From an uncultured Lachnospiraceae bacterium (lineage in GTDB: Bacteria; Bacillota; Clostridia; Lachnospirales; Lachnospiraceae): a DNA stretch of 21,032 nt. The notes under the pieces were generated by a model. The model was not told where the DNA came from. It saw only the letters and a list, made by a program, of their open reading frames with translations, and did not search any database. Both the position numbers and the translations under genes were made by a program. This document shows, in pieces, positions 1-7,713 of the stretch. Location: contig CAJTOV010000061.1 of assembly GCA_910577765.1 (NCBI GenBank), positions 1 to 21,032 of the forward strand. Direction: 5' to 3'. Every line of letters begins with the position of its first letter. The first letter of the stretch is position 1.

Positions 1-54
1 AGCCAGCTTGACGTCTGTTTTCGTCCAGTTTTCCCCGCCCCGTGAACTGTAACT
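1..54. repeat. left copy of the window-bracketing inverted repeat
   Basis: Bases 1-54 match the reverse complement of 20936-20989 at 51 of 54 positions (mismatches at 13, 22 and 45). The match starts at the first base of the window, so this copy is cut by the edge and may continue outside. It includes CTGTTTTCGTCCAGTTTTCC, one arm of the palindrome seen whole at the right end, followed by the GC-rich tag CCCCGCCCCGTG. No open frame crosses it convincingly. Function unknown; see the right copy. Confidence 0.85.
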
Positions 55-349
55 GGTATACCGGGAAGGAGAGCAGGAGACTGACCATACAGTGTCCACT
101 GAGGGTATCATCAATAGAAAGAAAAATCGGCTGTTCTGCCAAAGTGCCTGGAACAGTATGGAAATCACATGGCTGTGAGCAAAGCGTATGGAGCGGAAAA
201 TGTCCAGAGTCAAAATCTGGAAAAAGGTAATAGGGAATGCCGTGTTTCATATGTCATTCATTACCCGGAAGGATAAGGCAGGCAAAGGGTGCGTGGACAA
301 AAAAGCCTTCTTTTCCCAATTAACTGGCAGTGGCATCCATAGAAAAGAA
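55..349. other. gene-free stretch upstream of spoVT
   Basis: About 300 bases with no convincing gene. The short open frames here lack good ribosome sites and recognisable protein character. No tRNA, riboswitch core or strong terminator is visible. It may hold the end of the upstream transcription unit or a small RNA, but nothing in the sequence shows this. Confidence 0.4.
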
Positions 350-379
350 AGTATAAAAATCCTTCATTTACAGATAATA
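350..379 (+). promoter_or_regulatory. candidate sigma-G-like promoter of spoVT
   Basis: GTATA (351-355) and GATAATA (373-379) are 17 bases apart and lie about 48 bases before the spoVT start. They resemble the forespore sigma-G pattern (GHATR, then CATWHTA) with one mismatch in the -10. In Bacillus subtilis spoVT is a sigma-G gene, which makes this reading attractive. It is a pattern match by eye only, and a sigma-A reading of GATAAT is also possible. Confidence 0.35.
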
Positions 380-427
380 GGAGCAAGATATAGAAACTAC
401 TATGATTGACAATGGAGGAATTTTTGT

Positions 428-976
428 ATGAAAGCTACGGGAATTGTGAGAAGAATAGACGACCTGGGAAGAGTGGTTATCCCGAAGGAAATCCGGCGGA
501 CCTTGCGTCTCCGGGAGGGAACTCCCCTGGAAATATTCACGGACCGGGAAGGCGAGATCATTCTCAAGAAATATTCGCCCATGGTGGAGCTGACAGCTTT
601 TGCCACCCAGTACGCGGATTCCATGGCTCAAAGTACGGGAATGATGGTATGCATTACGGACCGTGACCAGATCATAGCGGTGGCAGGCGGACCAAAGAGG
701 GACCTTCTCCAGAAGAATATCAGCCGGCAGCTGGAGCAGGCCATCAATGAGCGGGAGACCGTGGTGGCCTCCAGGGATGACAAACAGTTTGTCCCCATTG
801 CGTCCGAGGAGATTGAGGGAGTCACTGCCCAGGTGCTGGTGCCCATTATCTGCGAGGGGGACGCCATCGGCTCCGTGTCCATCCTGAGCCGGGACGCCAA
901 GGTAAAGCCGGGGGATACGGAACTGAAGCTGGTGAATACGGCAGCAGGCTTCCTTGGGAGACAGATGGAAAGCTAA
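428..976 (+). CDS. spoVT: stage V sporulation protein T, AbrB-family regulator
   Basis: The 182-aa protein is close to the usual SpoVT length of about 178. The first ~50 residues form the swapped-hairpin AbrB/MazE-type DNA-binding domain, beginning MKATGIVRRIDDLGRVVIPK, a hallmark of SpoVT. The rest (about residues 55-180) fits the GAF-like ligand-binding domain of this family. In Bacillus it is a forespore transcription factor that tunes sigma-G genes and spore germination, and the same role is likely here. The start is supported by GGAGGA (414-419) eight bases upstream. It stands alone: a possible sigma-G-type promoter lies upstream and a very long hairpin terminator follows directly. It marks the host as a spore-former. 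Family identity is very secure; the regulon is inferred. Confidence 0.95.
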   Translation: MKATGIVRRIDDLGRVVIPKEIRRTLRLREGTPLEIFTDREGEIILKKYSPMVELTAFATQYADSMAQSTGMMVCITDRDQIIAVAGGPKRDLLQKNISRQLEQAINERETVVASRDDKQFVPIASEEIEGVTAQVLVPIICEGDAIGSVSILSRDAKVKPGDTELKLVNTAAGFLGRQMES

Positions 977-980
977 ACGT

Positions 981-1067
981 AAAAAGGGACTGTGAAAAAG
1001 TCCGTCCTGCGGTTTCGGAGACAACGGTTTTCCGCAGACAACGGTGACTTTTTCACAGTCCCTTTTT
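981..1067. terminator. long bidirectional hairpin terminator after spoVT
   Basis: Arms 981-1002 and 1046-1067 are perfect 22-base inverted repeats that begin with AAAAA and end with TTTTT, so the hairpin could stop transcription from either side. The 43-base loop has an inner CTGCGG/CCGCAG stem (1007-1012, 1032-1037) and a 10-base direct repeat AGACAACGGT (1019-1028, 1036-1045). It starts four bases after the spoVT stop. Confidence 0.85.
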
Positions 1068-1351
1068 GCCTGGTATACCTGGAATGGGCCATTGACAGCA
1101 GTTCAGGGGCTATCTGAACTGATACGGCCGGAGACGCTTATTCTGGCAATAACAACTGGTCAGGCGGAAACATAACGGTCTGGTTAAAATCGTAACCGGT
1201 ATCAGGAAATGTGGGAAATCTTTCCTGTAAGTGTGCTTAATGGTCTGGCAGACAAAAAGAACTGTGATATGAAGGGATTTTGGTGATGAATGTATATGAC
1301 TTTTTGTTGAATCCGGATTCACTGGAACTGTAGGTAACAGGCAGGAGGTAT
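1068..1351. other. gene-free spacer with small hairpins and a palindrome
   Basis: No convincing gene between the spoVT terminator and the next promoter. Visible structures are a perfect 8-bp hairpin (1099-1106/1114-1121, CAGTTCAG/CTGAACTG), a 7-bp hairpin (1203-1209/1221-1227, CAGGAAA/TTTCCTG) and a 14-base perfect palindrome TGAATCCGGATTCA at 1308-1321. The palindrome sits 30 bases before the -35 box of the following gene and could be an operator. Confidence 0.4.
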
Positions 1352-1379
1352 TTGACTGACCGTAATTTTGTGGTATGAT
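1352..1379 (+). promoter_or_regulatory. sigma-A promoter of the ABM/aldo-keto reductase gene
   Basis: TTGACT (1352-1357), a 16-base spacer and TATGAT (1374-1379) lie 43 bases before the start codon. Five of six positions match consensus in each box. Confidence 0.7.
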
Positions 1380-1422
1380 TAGGAAGGAAATGTGACAGAG
1401 AATAAGCAGGAGGGTAAGAGGC

Positions 1423-2829
1423 ATGAGTATTGTTGTGAATATTTATTACACTGGGACCGGTGGCAATGCGCGGAAATTTGCGGAGGAGATGGAAGCTGGC
1501 GGCATTGCCGCCAAGGTCCGCGGGGAGGAGGGAAACCTGCGGTATGATTATTTCTTTCCCATGGCGGATCCGGAGACGGTGCTGCTGATTGACGGCTGGA
1601 AAGACCAGAAGGCCCTCGACAGGCACCATGCCTCCCCGATGATGGAGAAGATTGTGGAGCTCAGGAAGAAGTATGACCTGGATGTACGTGTGGAGCGGTA
1701 TGCGCCGGATCTGAAAAAATTAGGTTTTGGACTCATGAGGCTGCCCCTGACGGACAAGGCGGATCCGGCCAGCATTGATGTGGAGCAGGTAAAGCGGATG
1801 GTGGATCTTTTTATGGAGAAGGGCTTTACCTATTTTGACACAGCATGGATGTACTGCGGCTTTAACAGTGAGAATGTGGCAAAGACGGCCCTGGTGGACC
1901 GTTATCCCAGAGAATCCTTTACCCTGGCTACCAAGCTCCATGCAGGATTTTTCCAGAGTCCTGAGGACAGGGACAAGGTATTTAACCAGCAGAGGGAAAA
2001 GACCGGAGTGACATACTTTGATTATTATCTCCTCCACGGCATTTCCAGGGGCAGCTATGGGAAATATGAGCAGTTTGACTGTTTCCAGTGGCTTAAGGAA
2101 AAGAAAGCCCAGGGGCTGGTGAAACACATCGGCTTCTCCTTCCATGACGATGCCCAGCTTCTGGACCAGATTCTTACAGAGCATCCGGAGATGGAGTTTG
2201 TCCAGCTGCAGATCAACTATCTGGACTGGGAAAGTCCGTGGATCCAGTCCAGGGAGTGTTATGAGACTGCGGTAAGGCATGGGGTGCCGGTGATCGTCAT
2301 GGAACCGGTGAAGGGCGGAACCCTGGCCAGGGTTCCGGAAAAGGCGGAAAAGCTTCTGAAGGAATATACACCGCACCGTTCGGTGTCTTCCTGGGCAATG
2401 CGGTTTGCCGCTTCCTTAAGCAACGTGATGATGGTGCTGTCCGGCATGAGCGATGAGGAGCAGGTACGGGACAATGTAAGCACTATGGAAGTCTTCCAGC
2501 CTTTGCAGGAGACGGAGAAGGAGCTTTTAAGCCAGGTGACAGCCATCATCCAGTCAGCCACAGCAGTTCCCTGCACCGGCTGTGCCTACTGTGTAGACGG
2601 GTGCCCAAAGAAAATCGCTATTCCAAAAGTCTTCTCCTTGTACAATGAGGAGATGCGGGAAGCAAAGGAGAAGAACTGGACGCCCAGTCAAAATTTCTAC
2701 GACCAGCTGGTCAGGGAAAGCGGAAGGGCCGGTGACTGCATTGGCTGTGGACAGTGCGAGAAGATATGCCCCCAGCATCTGCCGGTTATCCGGCACCTGA
2801 AAGAGGTTTCCGGGCACTATGATAATTAG
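1423..2829 (+). CDS. aldo/keto reductase with N-terminal ABM domain and two 4Fe-4S motifs
   Basis: The 468-aa protein has three parts. Residues ~1-95 look like an antibiotic-biosynthesis-monooxygenase (ABM) domain of the quinol-monooxygenase type. Residues ~98-370 are an aldo/keto reductase barrel: LGFGLMRLP at the start, FDTAWMY carrying the expected Asp and Tyr, a TKL lysine and YYLLHG with the His. The C-terminus carries two ferredoxin-type clusters, C384-x2-C387-x2-C390-x3-C394 and C439-x2-C442-x2-C445-x3-C449, each followed by Pro. The reductase plus Fe-S arrangement is the anaerobic COG1453-type family, which probably passes electrons between a ferredoxin-like centre and a carbonyl substrate. 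The ABM addition is less usual. AGGAGGG (1408-1414) supports the start. The gene has its own promoter and appears monocistronic. Substrate unknown; cytoplasmic. Confidence 0.85.
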   Translation: MSIVVNIYYTGTGGNARKFAEEMEAGGIAAKVRGEEGNLRYDYFFPMADPETVLLIDGWKDQKALDRHHASPMMEKIVELRKKYDLDVRVERYAPDLKKLGFGLMRLPLTDKADPASIDVEQVKRMVDLFMEKGFTYFDTAWMYCGFNSENVAKTALVDRYPRESFTLATKLHAGFFQSPEDRDKVFNQQREKTGVTYFDYYLLHGISRGSYGKYEQFDCFQWLKEKKAQGLVKHIGFSFHDDAQLLDQILTEHPEMEFVQLQINYLDWESPWIQSRECYETAVRHGVPVIVMEPVKGGTLARVPEKAEKLLKEYTPHRSVSSWAMRFAASLSNVMMVLSGMSDEEQVRDNVSTMEVFQPLQETEKELLSQVTAIIQSATAVPCTGCAYCVDGCPKKIAIPKVFSLYNEEMREAKEKNWTPSQNFYDQLVRESGRAGDCIGCGQCEKICPQHLPVIRHLKEVSGHYDN

Positions 2830-2927
2830 TATGACCCACACCAATTAACCATAGGTTTCGCTTGTCTAAACCCTTGAACTGTTACCTGTTACCCTTTTTT
2901 TCAAAAAATTTTCGTAGTAAAAAGCGA

Positions 2928-2956
2928 TGGATATTTTCTTCCGATAGTGATATGAT
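2928..2956 (+). promoter_or_regulatory. possible promoter of the HD-GYP gene
   Basis: TGGATA (2928-2933), 17 bases, then TATGAT (2951-2956). The -35 box is weak (4 of 6) and the -10 is good. It would start transcription near 2963, which argues against translation starting at the upstream ATG at 2966 and favours 3053. Confidence 0.4.
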
Positions 2957-3052
2957 AATACTGGAATGTGGCGAAAATTTGGATTTTGTCACATTTTGAG
3001 CATGCGGTATCAGACATCTGCCGTAAAAAGACAGAACAGGGACGGATGGATC

Positions 3053-4066
3053 ATGCAGGATTCGGAAAGGTATCATTTGGAAGAAAGAGATAAATACAAG
3101 GAATTGTTCTATTCCTTTGTGCGGGCCATGTCCAAAGCCATTGACGAGCGGACACCCTACAACGGAACCCATACCAGGCATATGGTCTGGAGCGGGGGAC
3201 GGTTCCTTGATTTTATTAACCGCAGGGCCGCGGCCGCCGGCAGGAACATTCCCTTCGGCCCCGGGGAGCGGGAAGAGATTCTCATGAGTATCTGGCTCCA
3301 TGATGTGGGGAAGCTGGTGATTCCCTTAAGCATCATGGACAAGGAGCGGCGGCTCAGGCCGGAGGAAGAGACTGCTATCTGCTACCGGATGGAGATCATC
3401 CGTCTGGGCAGCCGGGTGGATTATCTGGAGGGCAGGCTCAGTCTCAGGGAGATGAAGGAACTGATACATACAACCAGGGAACTGGAAGACCTGATTTACC
3501 AGATCAACCGGTGGGGAGACGTGGACGATGCCTCCTTAAAAAGGCTCTGGGATATGCAGCAGCTTACCTATGAGGATACGGACGGCAACCGGCTGCCCTG
3601 GCTTACCGGGGAGGAGTACCAGGCATTAAGCGTCGTGAAAGGCACCCTGACCCCGGAGGAGCGCAGGATCATGGAGGGGCATGTGGCTTACACGGACCAG
3701 GTGCTTTCAGAGCTTCAGTTTCCCGGAAGCTTTTCCCATGTGCGCCAGTGGGCGGCAGCCCACCATGAACTGCTGGACGGCAGCGGATATCCTAAGGGTC
3801 TGAAGGGGGATGCCATTCCCTACCAGGTGCGGATCATCACAATTCTGGATATTTTCGACGCACTGGTGGCTGACGACCGTCCTTACAAGCCGGGAATTCC
3901 GGTAGACCGGGCCCTGGATATTCTGAAACGTATGGCCCGGAAAGGGAAGCTGGACAGCCGTCTGACAAAGCTGTTCGTAGAGAGCCGGTGCTGGGAAGGA
4001 CTGGGGGGACTGTTTGATGCGGAAAAATCCCTCCGGGAAGACGAAAATGGCTGTGATCAGGCATAA
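3053..4066 (+). CDS. HD-GYP-like phosphohydrolase with an internal insertion
   Basis: From the chosen start (3053, weak AGGGACGG site upstream) the protein has 337 residues; the frame stays open to an ATG at 2966, but that lies almost on the predicted transcription start. Visible motifs are His40/His43 (GTHTRH), the His83-Asp84 pair in WLHDVGK, His210 (EGHV), His237-His238, and DGSGYP (242-247), which is the GYP signature of cyclic-di-GMP phosphodiesterases. Between the HD pair and GHV, where HD-GYP domains normally run straight on, there are about 95 extra, charged, probably helical residues (~100-197). No receiver or other sensory domain is attached. It may hydrolyse cyclic-di-GMP or another nucleotide signal; the insertion makes the exact substrate uncertain. 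Followed 47 bases later by a zinc-ribbon gene on the same strand. Confidence 0.8.
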   Translation: MQDSERYHLEERDKYKELFYSFVRAMSKAIDERTPYNGTHTRHMVWSGGRFLDFINRRAAAAGRNIPFGPGEREEILMSIWLHDVGKLVIPLSIMDKERRLRPEEETAICYRMEIIRLGSRVDYLEGRLSLREMKELIHTTRELEDLIYQINRWGDVDDASLKRLWDMQQLTYEDTDGNRLPWLTGEEYQALSVVKGTLTPEERRIMEGHVAYTDQVLSELQFPGSFSHVRQWAAAHHELLDGSGYPKGLKGDAIPYQVRIITILDIFDALVADDRPYKPGIPVDRALDILKRMARKGKLDSRLTKLFVESRCWEGLGGLFDAEKSLREDENGCDQA

Positions 4067-4113
4067 CTGCCGGGGAAATCCCTGGTACTGCCATGTAAAG
4101 AAAAGAGGCTGTC

Positions 4114-4476
4114 ATGTTTTTTATTATGGGAATCAGCCAGGGACAAAAGAGGCTGAACTTTGACCAGACGGTGGTATGCAGAAACTGCGGCAAATACGGC
4201 CATCTGGAAGTATATATGGTATATTCTTACTTAAGTCTGTTCTTTATTCCGGTGTTCCGGTGGGGGCGCAGCTATTATGTGCGTACCACCTGCTGCGGAC
4301 GGACCGTGCCTGTAAGCCAGGAGCTGGGACGCAGCATTGCCTCCGGGCAGGTGACCGCCCTTCCGGAAGATATGATCCCGGAAGGCACATGGACCGGCAC
4401 AAAGCGCTGCGGTGTCTGCGGCTTTGAGACAAAGGAGGATTACCGGTTCTGCCCCGGATGCGGGGCAAAGCTGTAG
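4114..4476 (+). CDS. small zinc-ribbon protein
   Basis: The 120-aa protein has an N-terminal Cys pair (VCRNCGKYGH), a hydrophobic aromatic stretch (about residues 36-50) that may be a membrane-associated segment, a TCCG pair, and a C-terminal zinc ribbon, CGVCGF with FCPGCGAKL. This layout recurs in small zinc-ribbon proteins of clostridia with no known function. A GAGG six bases upstream supports the start; an ATG four codons on (4126) is an alternative. It lies 27 bases before malQ and 47 after the HD-GYP gene, so the three may be co-transcribed. Function not known. Confidence 0.7.
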   Translation: MFFIMGISQGQKRLNFDQTVVCRNCGKYGHLEVYMVYSYLSLFFIPVFRWGRSYYVRTTCCGRTVPVSQELGRSIASGQVTALPEDMIPEGTWTGTKRCGVCGFETKEDYRFCPGCGAKL

Positions 4477-4503
4477 AAATTTTTAAACAATAGGAGAAGA
4501 ACA

Positions 4504-6186
4504 ATGAAACGTCAATGCGGAATACTTCTGCCCGTATCCAGTCTGCCCTCCAGATACGGGATCGGCGCGTTTTCCAGGGAGGCTTACCGGTTTGTGGACC
4601 GGTTAAAGGAGGCAGGGCAGCAGTACTGGCAGATTCTGCCTCTGGGGCCTACGGGGTACGGGGACTCTCCCTACCAGTCTTTCAGTGCGTTTGCAGGGAA
4701 TCCTTACTTTATTGATCTGGAACAGCTTGTCAGGGAGAAGCTTCTGACCCGGGCCGAGTGTAACAGGGCGGATTTCGGCCAGGACCCTGGGGACATTGAC
4801 TACGGAAAGCTGTACGAGAACCGGTTCCCCCTGCTGCGCAAAGCCTATGAGCGGTGGAAGGTGCAGCAGACCGGGGCCGGAGCACCGGAAGCCATGGAAA
4901 TGCTGGAAGCCGGGGCCGGAGGGCCGGAAGCCATGGAAATGCCGGAAGCCGGGGCCGGAGCACCGGAAGCCATGGAAATGCCGGAAGCCGGGGCCGGAGG
5001 GCAGGAAGCCGGGAAGACGCCGGAATGCCGGGCCGCCGTCAGGGAGACCCTTGGGGAGGAAACCCGGGAATACTGCTTCTACATGGCAGTAAAGAACCAT
5101 TTCGGTGGGAAAAGCTGGGAACTGTGGGACGAAGACATCCGCCTGCGGCAGCCGGAGGCAGTAGAGCGGTACCAGAAGGAGCTTTCCGACGAGATCCGTT
5201 TCTATGAATTCCAACAGATCAAGTTTGAAGAGCAGTGGCGGAAGCTGAAAGCCTATGCCAATGACCGGGGTATCCGCATCATCGGGGATATTCCCATCTA
5301 TGTGGCCTTTGACGGGGCGGATACCTGGTCCCACCCGGAGCTGTTCCAGTTTGACCGGGAGGGGAAGCCGGAAGGCGTGGCCGGATGCCCGCCGGATGCA
5401 TTTTCCGCTACCGGGCAGCTTTGGGGGAATCCTCTGTACCGGTGGGATTACCACAGGAAGACAGGATTTGCCTGGTGGCTGAAGCGGATGGAGTACAGCT
5501 ACCGGATGTATGATGTGGTGCGGGTAGACCATTTCCGGGGATTTGACGAGTATTATTCCATTCCCTACGGGGATGCCACGGCAGAGTTCGGACATTGGGA
5601 AAAGGGACCGGGACTGGAGCTGTTCCAGGTGATGAAGAAGAAGCTTGGAGAGCTGGATATCATTGCGGAGGATCTGGGATTTCTGACCCCCTCGGTGCTG
5701 GAGCTGGTGAAGGATACGGGCTTTCCGGGAATGAAAGTGCTGGAGTTTGCCTTTGACGACACCCGGTCCAGTGCCTATCTGACCCACAAGTACCCGGAGA
5801 ACTGTGTGGTCTACACCGGGACCCATGACAACCAGACGCTGAAAGGCTGGTATGAGACCCTGGACCCTGCAGGAAAGCAGTTCTCCGTGGACTACCTGGG
5901 TAACAGGTGGACTCCCGTGGAAGAGATTCACTGGGACTTCATCCGTCTGGCCCTGCGCAGCGTGGCCCGTCTGGCGGTGATTCCCTTCCAGGATTATCTG
6001 GGCCTGGGGGATGAGGCGCGGATCAATGAGCCCTCCACCCTGGGGAAAAACTGGAGATGGCGCATGGACAAGGATGCCTTCACCCCGGAGCTGGCAGCCC
6101 AGTGCCGGAAGCTGGCCTGCTGGTACGGACGGTGCGAGCCGGAAAAGCCGGCCAGAAGGCGGGGAAAGAAGAAAACCGGAAAATGA
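4504..6186 (+). CDS. malQ: 4-alpha-glucanotransferase (amylomaltase, GH77)
   Basis: MalQ transfers glucan segments between maltodextrins during maltose, starch or glycogen use in the cytoplasm. The family marks are clear: GILLPVSSLPSRYGIG at the N-terminus, the nucleophile Asp342 in VRVDHFRGF, the acid/base Glu389 in IIAEDLGFLTP, and Asp442 in YTGTHDNQ. At 560 aa it is about 60 residues longer than usual. The surplus is a low-complexity insert at residues ~124-175 made of 13-residue repeats (see the repeat entry), placed between YENRFPLLRKAYERW and CFYMAVKNHF, where the normal enzyme has a short loop. AGGAGAAG precedes the start by six bases. No other glycogen or maltose gene is nearby. Identity secure; the repeat probably sits on the surface and leaves catalysis intact. 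Confidence 0.95.
   Translation: MKRQCGILLPVSSLPSRYGIGAFSREAYRFVDRLKEAGQQYWQILPLGPTGYGDSPYQSFSAFAGNPYFIDLEQLVREKLLTRAECNRADFGQDPGDIDYGKLYENRFPLLRKAYERWKVQQTGAGAPEAMEMLEAGAGGPEAMEMPEAGAGAPEAMEMPEAGAGGQEAGKTPECRAAVRETLGEETREYCFYMAVKNHFGGKSWELWDEDIRLRQPEAVERYQKELSDEIRFYEFQQIKFEEQWRKLKAYANDRGIRIIGDIPIYVAFDGADTWSHPELFQFDREGKPEGVAGCPPDAFSATGQLWGNPLYRWDYHRKTGFAWWLKRMEYSYRMYDVVRVDHFRGFDEYYSIPYGDATAEFGHWEKGPGLELFQVMKKKLGELDIIAEDLGFLTPSVLELVKDTGFPGMKVLEFAFDDTRSSAYLTHKYPENCVVYTGTHDNQTLKGWYETLDPAGKQFSVDYLGNRWTPVEEIHWDFIRLALRSVARLAVIPFQDYLGLGDEARINEPSTLGKNWRWRMDKDAFTPELAAQCRKLACWYGRCEPEKPARRRGKKKTGK
4873..5028 (+). repeat. 39-bp in-frame tandem repeat inside malQ
   Basis: Three near-identical 39-base units (4873-4911, 4912-4950, 4951-4989) and a diverged fourth (4990-5028) encode GAGxPEAMEMxEA. 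The variable position alternates Ala, Gly, Ala in units 1-3. The unit length is a multiple of three, so copy changes keep the frame. It likely arose by slippage and may vary in number between strains. Confidence 0.9.
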
Positions 6187-6256
6187 AAGGACTGATACCA
6201 TATCTTGCGCGGATGCATGAACAAAACTTCCGTATATGGTATGCCCATTTCCTTGT

Positions 6257-6997
6257 TCAGGCGGCGTTTGCACCGGCTGTCTCCCCGCCGGCTTCCGCTC
6301 CGGCTCCTTCCTCTCCGTCCAGGACCCCGCCGTCCAGGGTCTCGGTGTCCCCTTCCTTGTGGGAGGTGAAGGTAGCCTGGACCTGGTTCTGGGCCTTGTC
6401 CTGGGCAAATACGTGAAGTCCGCTGGGGTCCATCTCGTAGGACAGGGTACAGGTGGCCCGGTCCACAGTCAGGGGTTCCACCCGCTCCCCGGCGGAATTG
6501 GTAGCGTAGATGGAGTCAAAGTTGACGCCGGACTGGCTGTCAGTGACCGTCAGGGTGACGACTCCGTCCAGGATGGCCGTATCTTCGATGGAAGGCGGAT
6601 TGTCATCCAGAATATTCACATGCTCGAACAGGGTGGTGGACATGCCGTTGAGATTCTCTACACGGACCTCCAGCACCCCGTTCTTGTAGAGGGGGATAAC
6701 ATAGGTCTTTCCCTTGGTCTTCTCCATCTCAACAGCCTCTCCCTCCAGATTCACCTCCATGGATTTCACCGGGAACCAGGATTTGATCTGCATGGTGGCC
6801 TGGGTGGTCAGGTAGTCGTTGGTATCTGCCAGTTCCAGGGAAACTTTGGGCCGGGAGGTGACACAGTAGAACAGGATGGTATTAAACACAATAAACGGCA
6901 GAATATAAAATAACAGGAGATGTCCCAGTCCGTTGCCGGAAGAGGGCCGCTGGTAGCGGAGGGACTGGTAGGTGGCTGTTTTATGATTATGCTGCAT
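6257..6997 (-). CDS. membrane-anchored extracytoplasmic protein, function unknown
   Basis: The 246-aa protein, from ATG 6997, has a short basic cytoplasmic tail, one strong membrane segment at residues ~24-48 (LGHLLLFYILPFIVFNTILF) and an outside region. The outside part has a beta-rich feel: phrases such as DDNPPSIEDTAILDGVVTLTVTDSQSGV and FAQDKAQNQV resemble bacterial Ig-like repeats. It ends in an acidic, Gly/Ala-rich tail (EGDTETLDGGVLDGEEGAG). The longer frame to 7066 is rejected because a good minus-strand promoter lies between the two starts. It converges on malQ with 70 bases between; the 9-bp inverted repeat there (6195-6203/6234-6242) is too weak to call a terminator. Possibly a surface or cell-wall-associated protein. 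Confidence 0.65.
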   Translation of the reverse strand: MQHNHKTATYQSLRYQRPSSGNGLGHLLLFYILPFIVFNTILFYCVTSRPKVSLELADTNDYLTTQATMQIKSWFPVKSMEVNLEGEAVEMEKTKGKTYVIPLYKNGVLEVRVENLNGMSTTLFEHVNILDDNPPSIEDTAILDGVVTLTVTDSQSGVNFDSIYATNSAGERVEPLTVDRATCTLSYEMDPSGLHVFAQDKAQNQVQATFTSHKEGDTETLDGGVLDGEEGAGAEAGGETAGANAA

Positions 6998-7029
6998 AGA
7001 AAGGACCCCTTTGTACTTTGATAAAGAAT

Positions 7030-7058
7030 AGCATAGCAGAAACAGGTGGGTTTTACAA
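7030..7058 (-). promoter_or_regulatory. sigma-A promoter of the membrane-anchored protein
   Basis: On the minus strand TTGTAA (7058-7053), 17 bases, TATGCT (7035-7030), 33 bases before the ATG at 6997. It decides the start of that gene. Confidence 0.6.
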
Positions 7059-7093
7059 GTGAACATTTTCTTACAAAGTTTTCCATGAGAGCC

Positions 7094-7122
7094 TTTTCAC
7101 AAATGCCCGGATGTGATAAAAT
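7094..7122 (+). promoter_or_regulatory. possible promoter of the small HD hydrolase
   Basis: TTTTCA (7094-7099), 17 bases, TAAAAT (7117-7122), 58 bases before the start. The boxes are moderate; it stands back to back with the minus-strand promoter at 7030-7058. Confidence 0.4.
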
Positions 7123-7179
7123 AGAAAACGGGAAAGAAAGATGTGCAGAGAGGTATGGTGAACAGGTAAAGGAGAGAAG

Positions 7180-7713
7180 ATGATCAAAAAAGCGGCAGAA
7201 TTTGCCAGGATTGCCCATGAGGGGGAATACCGGAAGGGAAGCAGGATTCCCTATATCTACCATCCCATGGAGGTGGCGCTTCTGGTGGCAGGGATGACCA
7301 GGGACAGGGATGTGATCGCGGCGGCATACCTTCATGATGTGCTGGAGGATACTCCGGTGACGGAAGGGGAGCTGGAGCAGGCATTTGGGCCCAGGGTACT
7401 GGAGCTGGTACGGTTTGAGACAGAGGACAAGGCATTGAGCTGGAGGGAGCGGAAGGAGCATACCATCTGCCATCTGGCGGACGCACCTCCGGAGGCCAGG
7501 ATGCTGACCCTGGCGGACAAGCTGAGCAATATGCGTGCTACGGCCCGGGATTACCTGATGATGGGCGATGAGGTGTGGCTGCGGTTCCACGAGAAGGCAA
7601 AGACCTCCCACCAGTGGTATGCCGCTGGAATTCTGAAAGCCCTTTCGGGTATGAATTCCTTTCCGGAATACCAGGAGATGGAGCGTCTGTATAAAATGGT
7701 TTTTGGGGCTTGA
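7180..7713 (+). CDS. small HD-domain hydrolase of RelA/SpoT (MESH1-like) type
   Basis: The 177-aa protein is a stand-alone HD domain. It has the motif set of the (p)ppGpp hydrolase half of RSH enzymes: PYIYHPMEVA (His28), AAYLHDVLEDT (His52-Asp53, Glu56-Asp57) and LTLADKLSNMRA (Asp113). There is no synthetase, TGS or ACT domain. Proteins of this size are called small alarmone hydrolases or MESH1-like; some act on ppGpp, others on NADPH or unknown nucleotides, so alarmone clearance is an inference. AAGGAG (7169-7174) supports the start. The -35 box of the next promoter overlaps its stop codon, so the following gene is a separate unit. Confidence 0.8.
   Translation: MIKKAAEFARIAHEGEYRKGSRIPYIYHPMEVALLVAGMTRDRDVIAAAYLHDVLEDTPVTEGELEQAFGPRVLELVRFETEDKALSWRERKEHTICHLADAPPEARMLTLADKLSNMRATARDYLMMGDEVWLRFHEKAKTSHQWYAAGILKALSGMNSFPEYQEMERLYKMVFGA

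Noticed and set aside
2966..3052. Extra 29 N-terminal residues of the HD-GYP protein
   Set aside because: ATG 2966 has no ribosome site and lies almost on the predicted transcription start; the residues look unlike the family.
4873..5028. CRISPR-like array
   Set aside because: The units are contiguous, in frame and without unique spacers; this is a coding tandem repeat.
6195..6242. ATACCATAT/ATATGGTAT inverted repeat as a terminator between convergent genes
   Set aside because: The stem is AT-rich with a 30-base loop and no T-run on either strand.
4603..6408. 601-codon open frame on the minus strand opposite malQ
   Set aside because: It is a shadow produced by the GC-rich codon use of malQ. 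The malQ strand has all catalytic motifs, and the antisense translation is Pro/Gly/His-rich with no family character.
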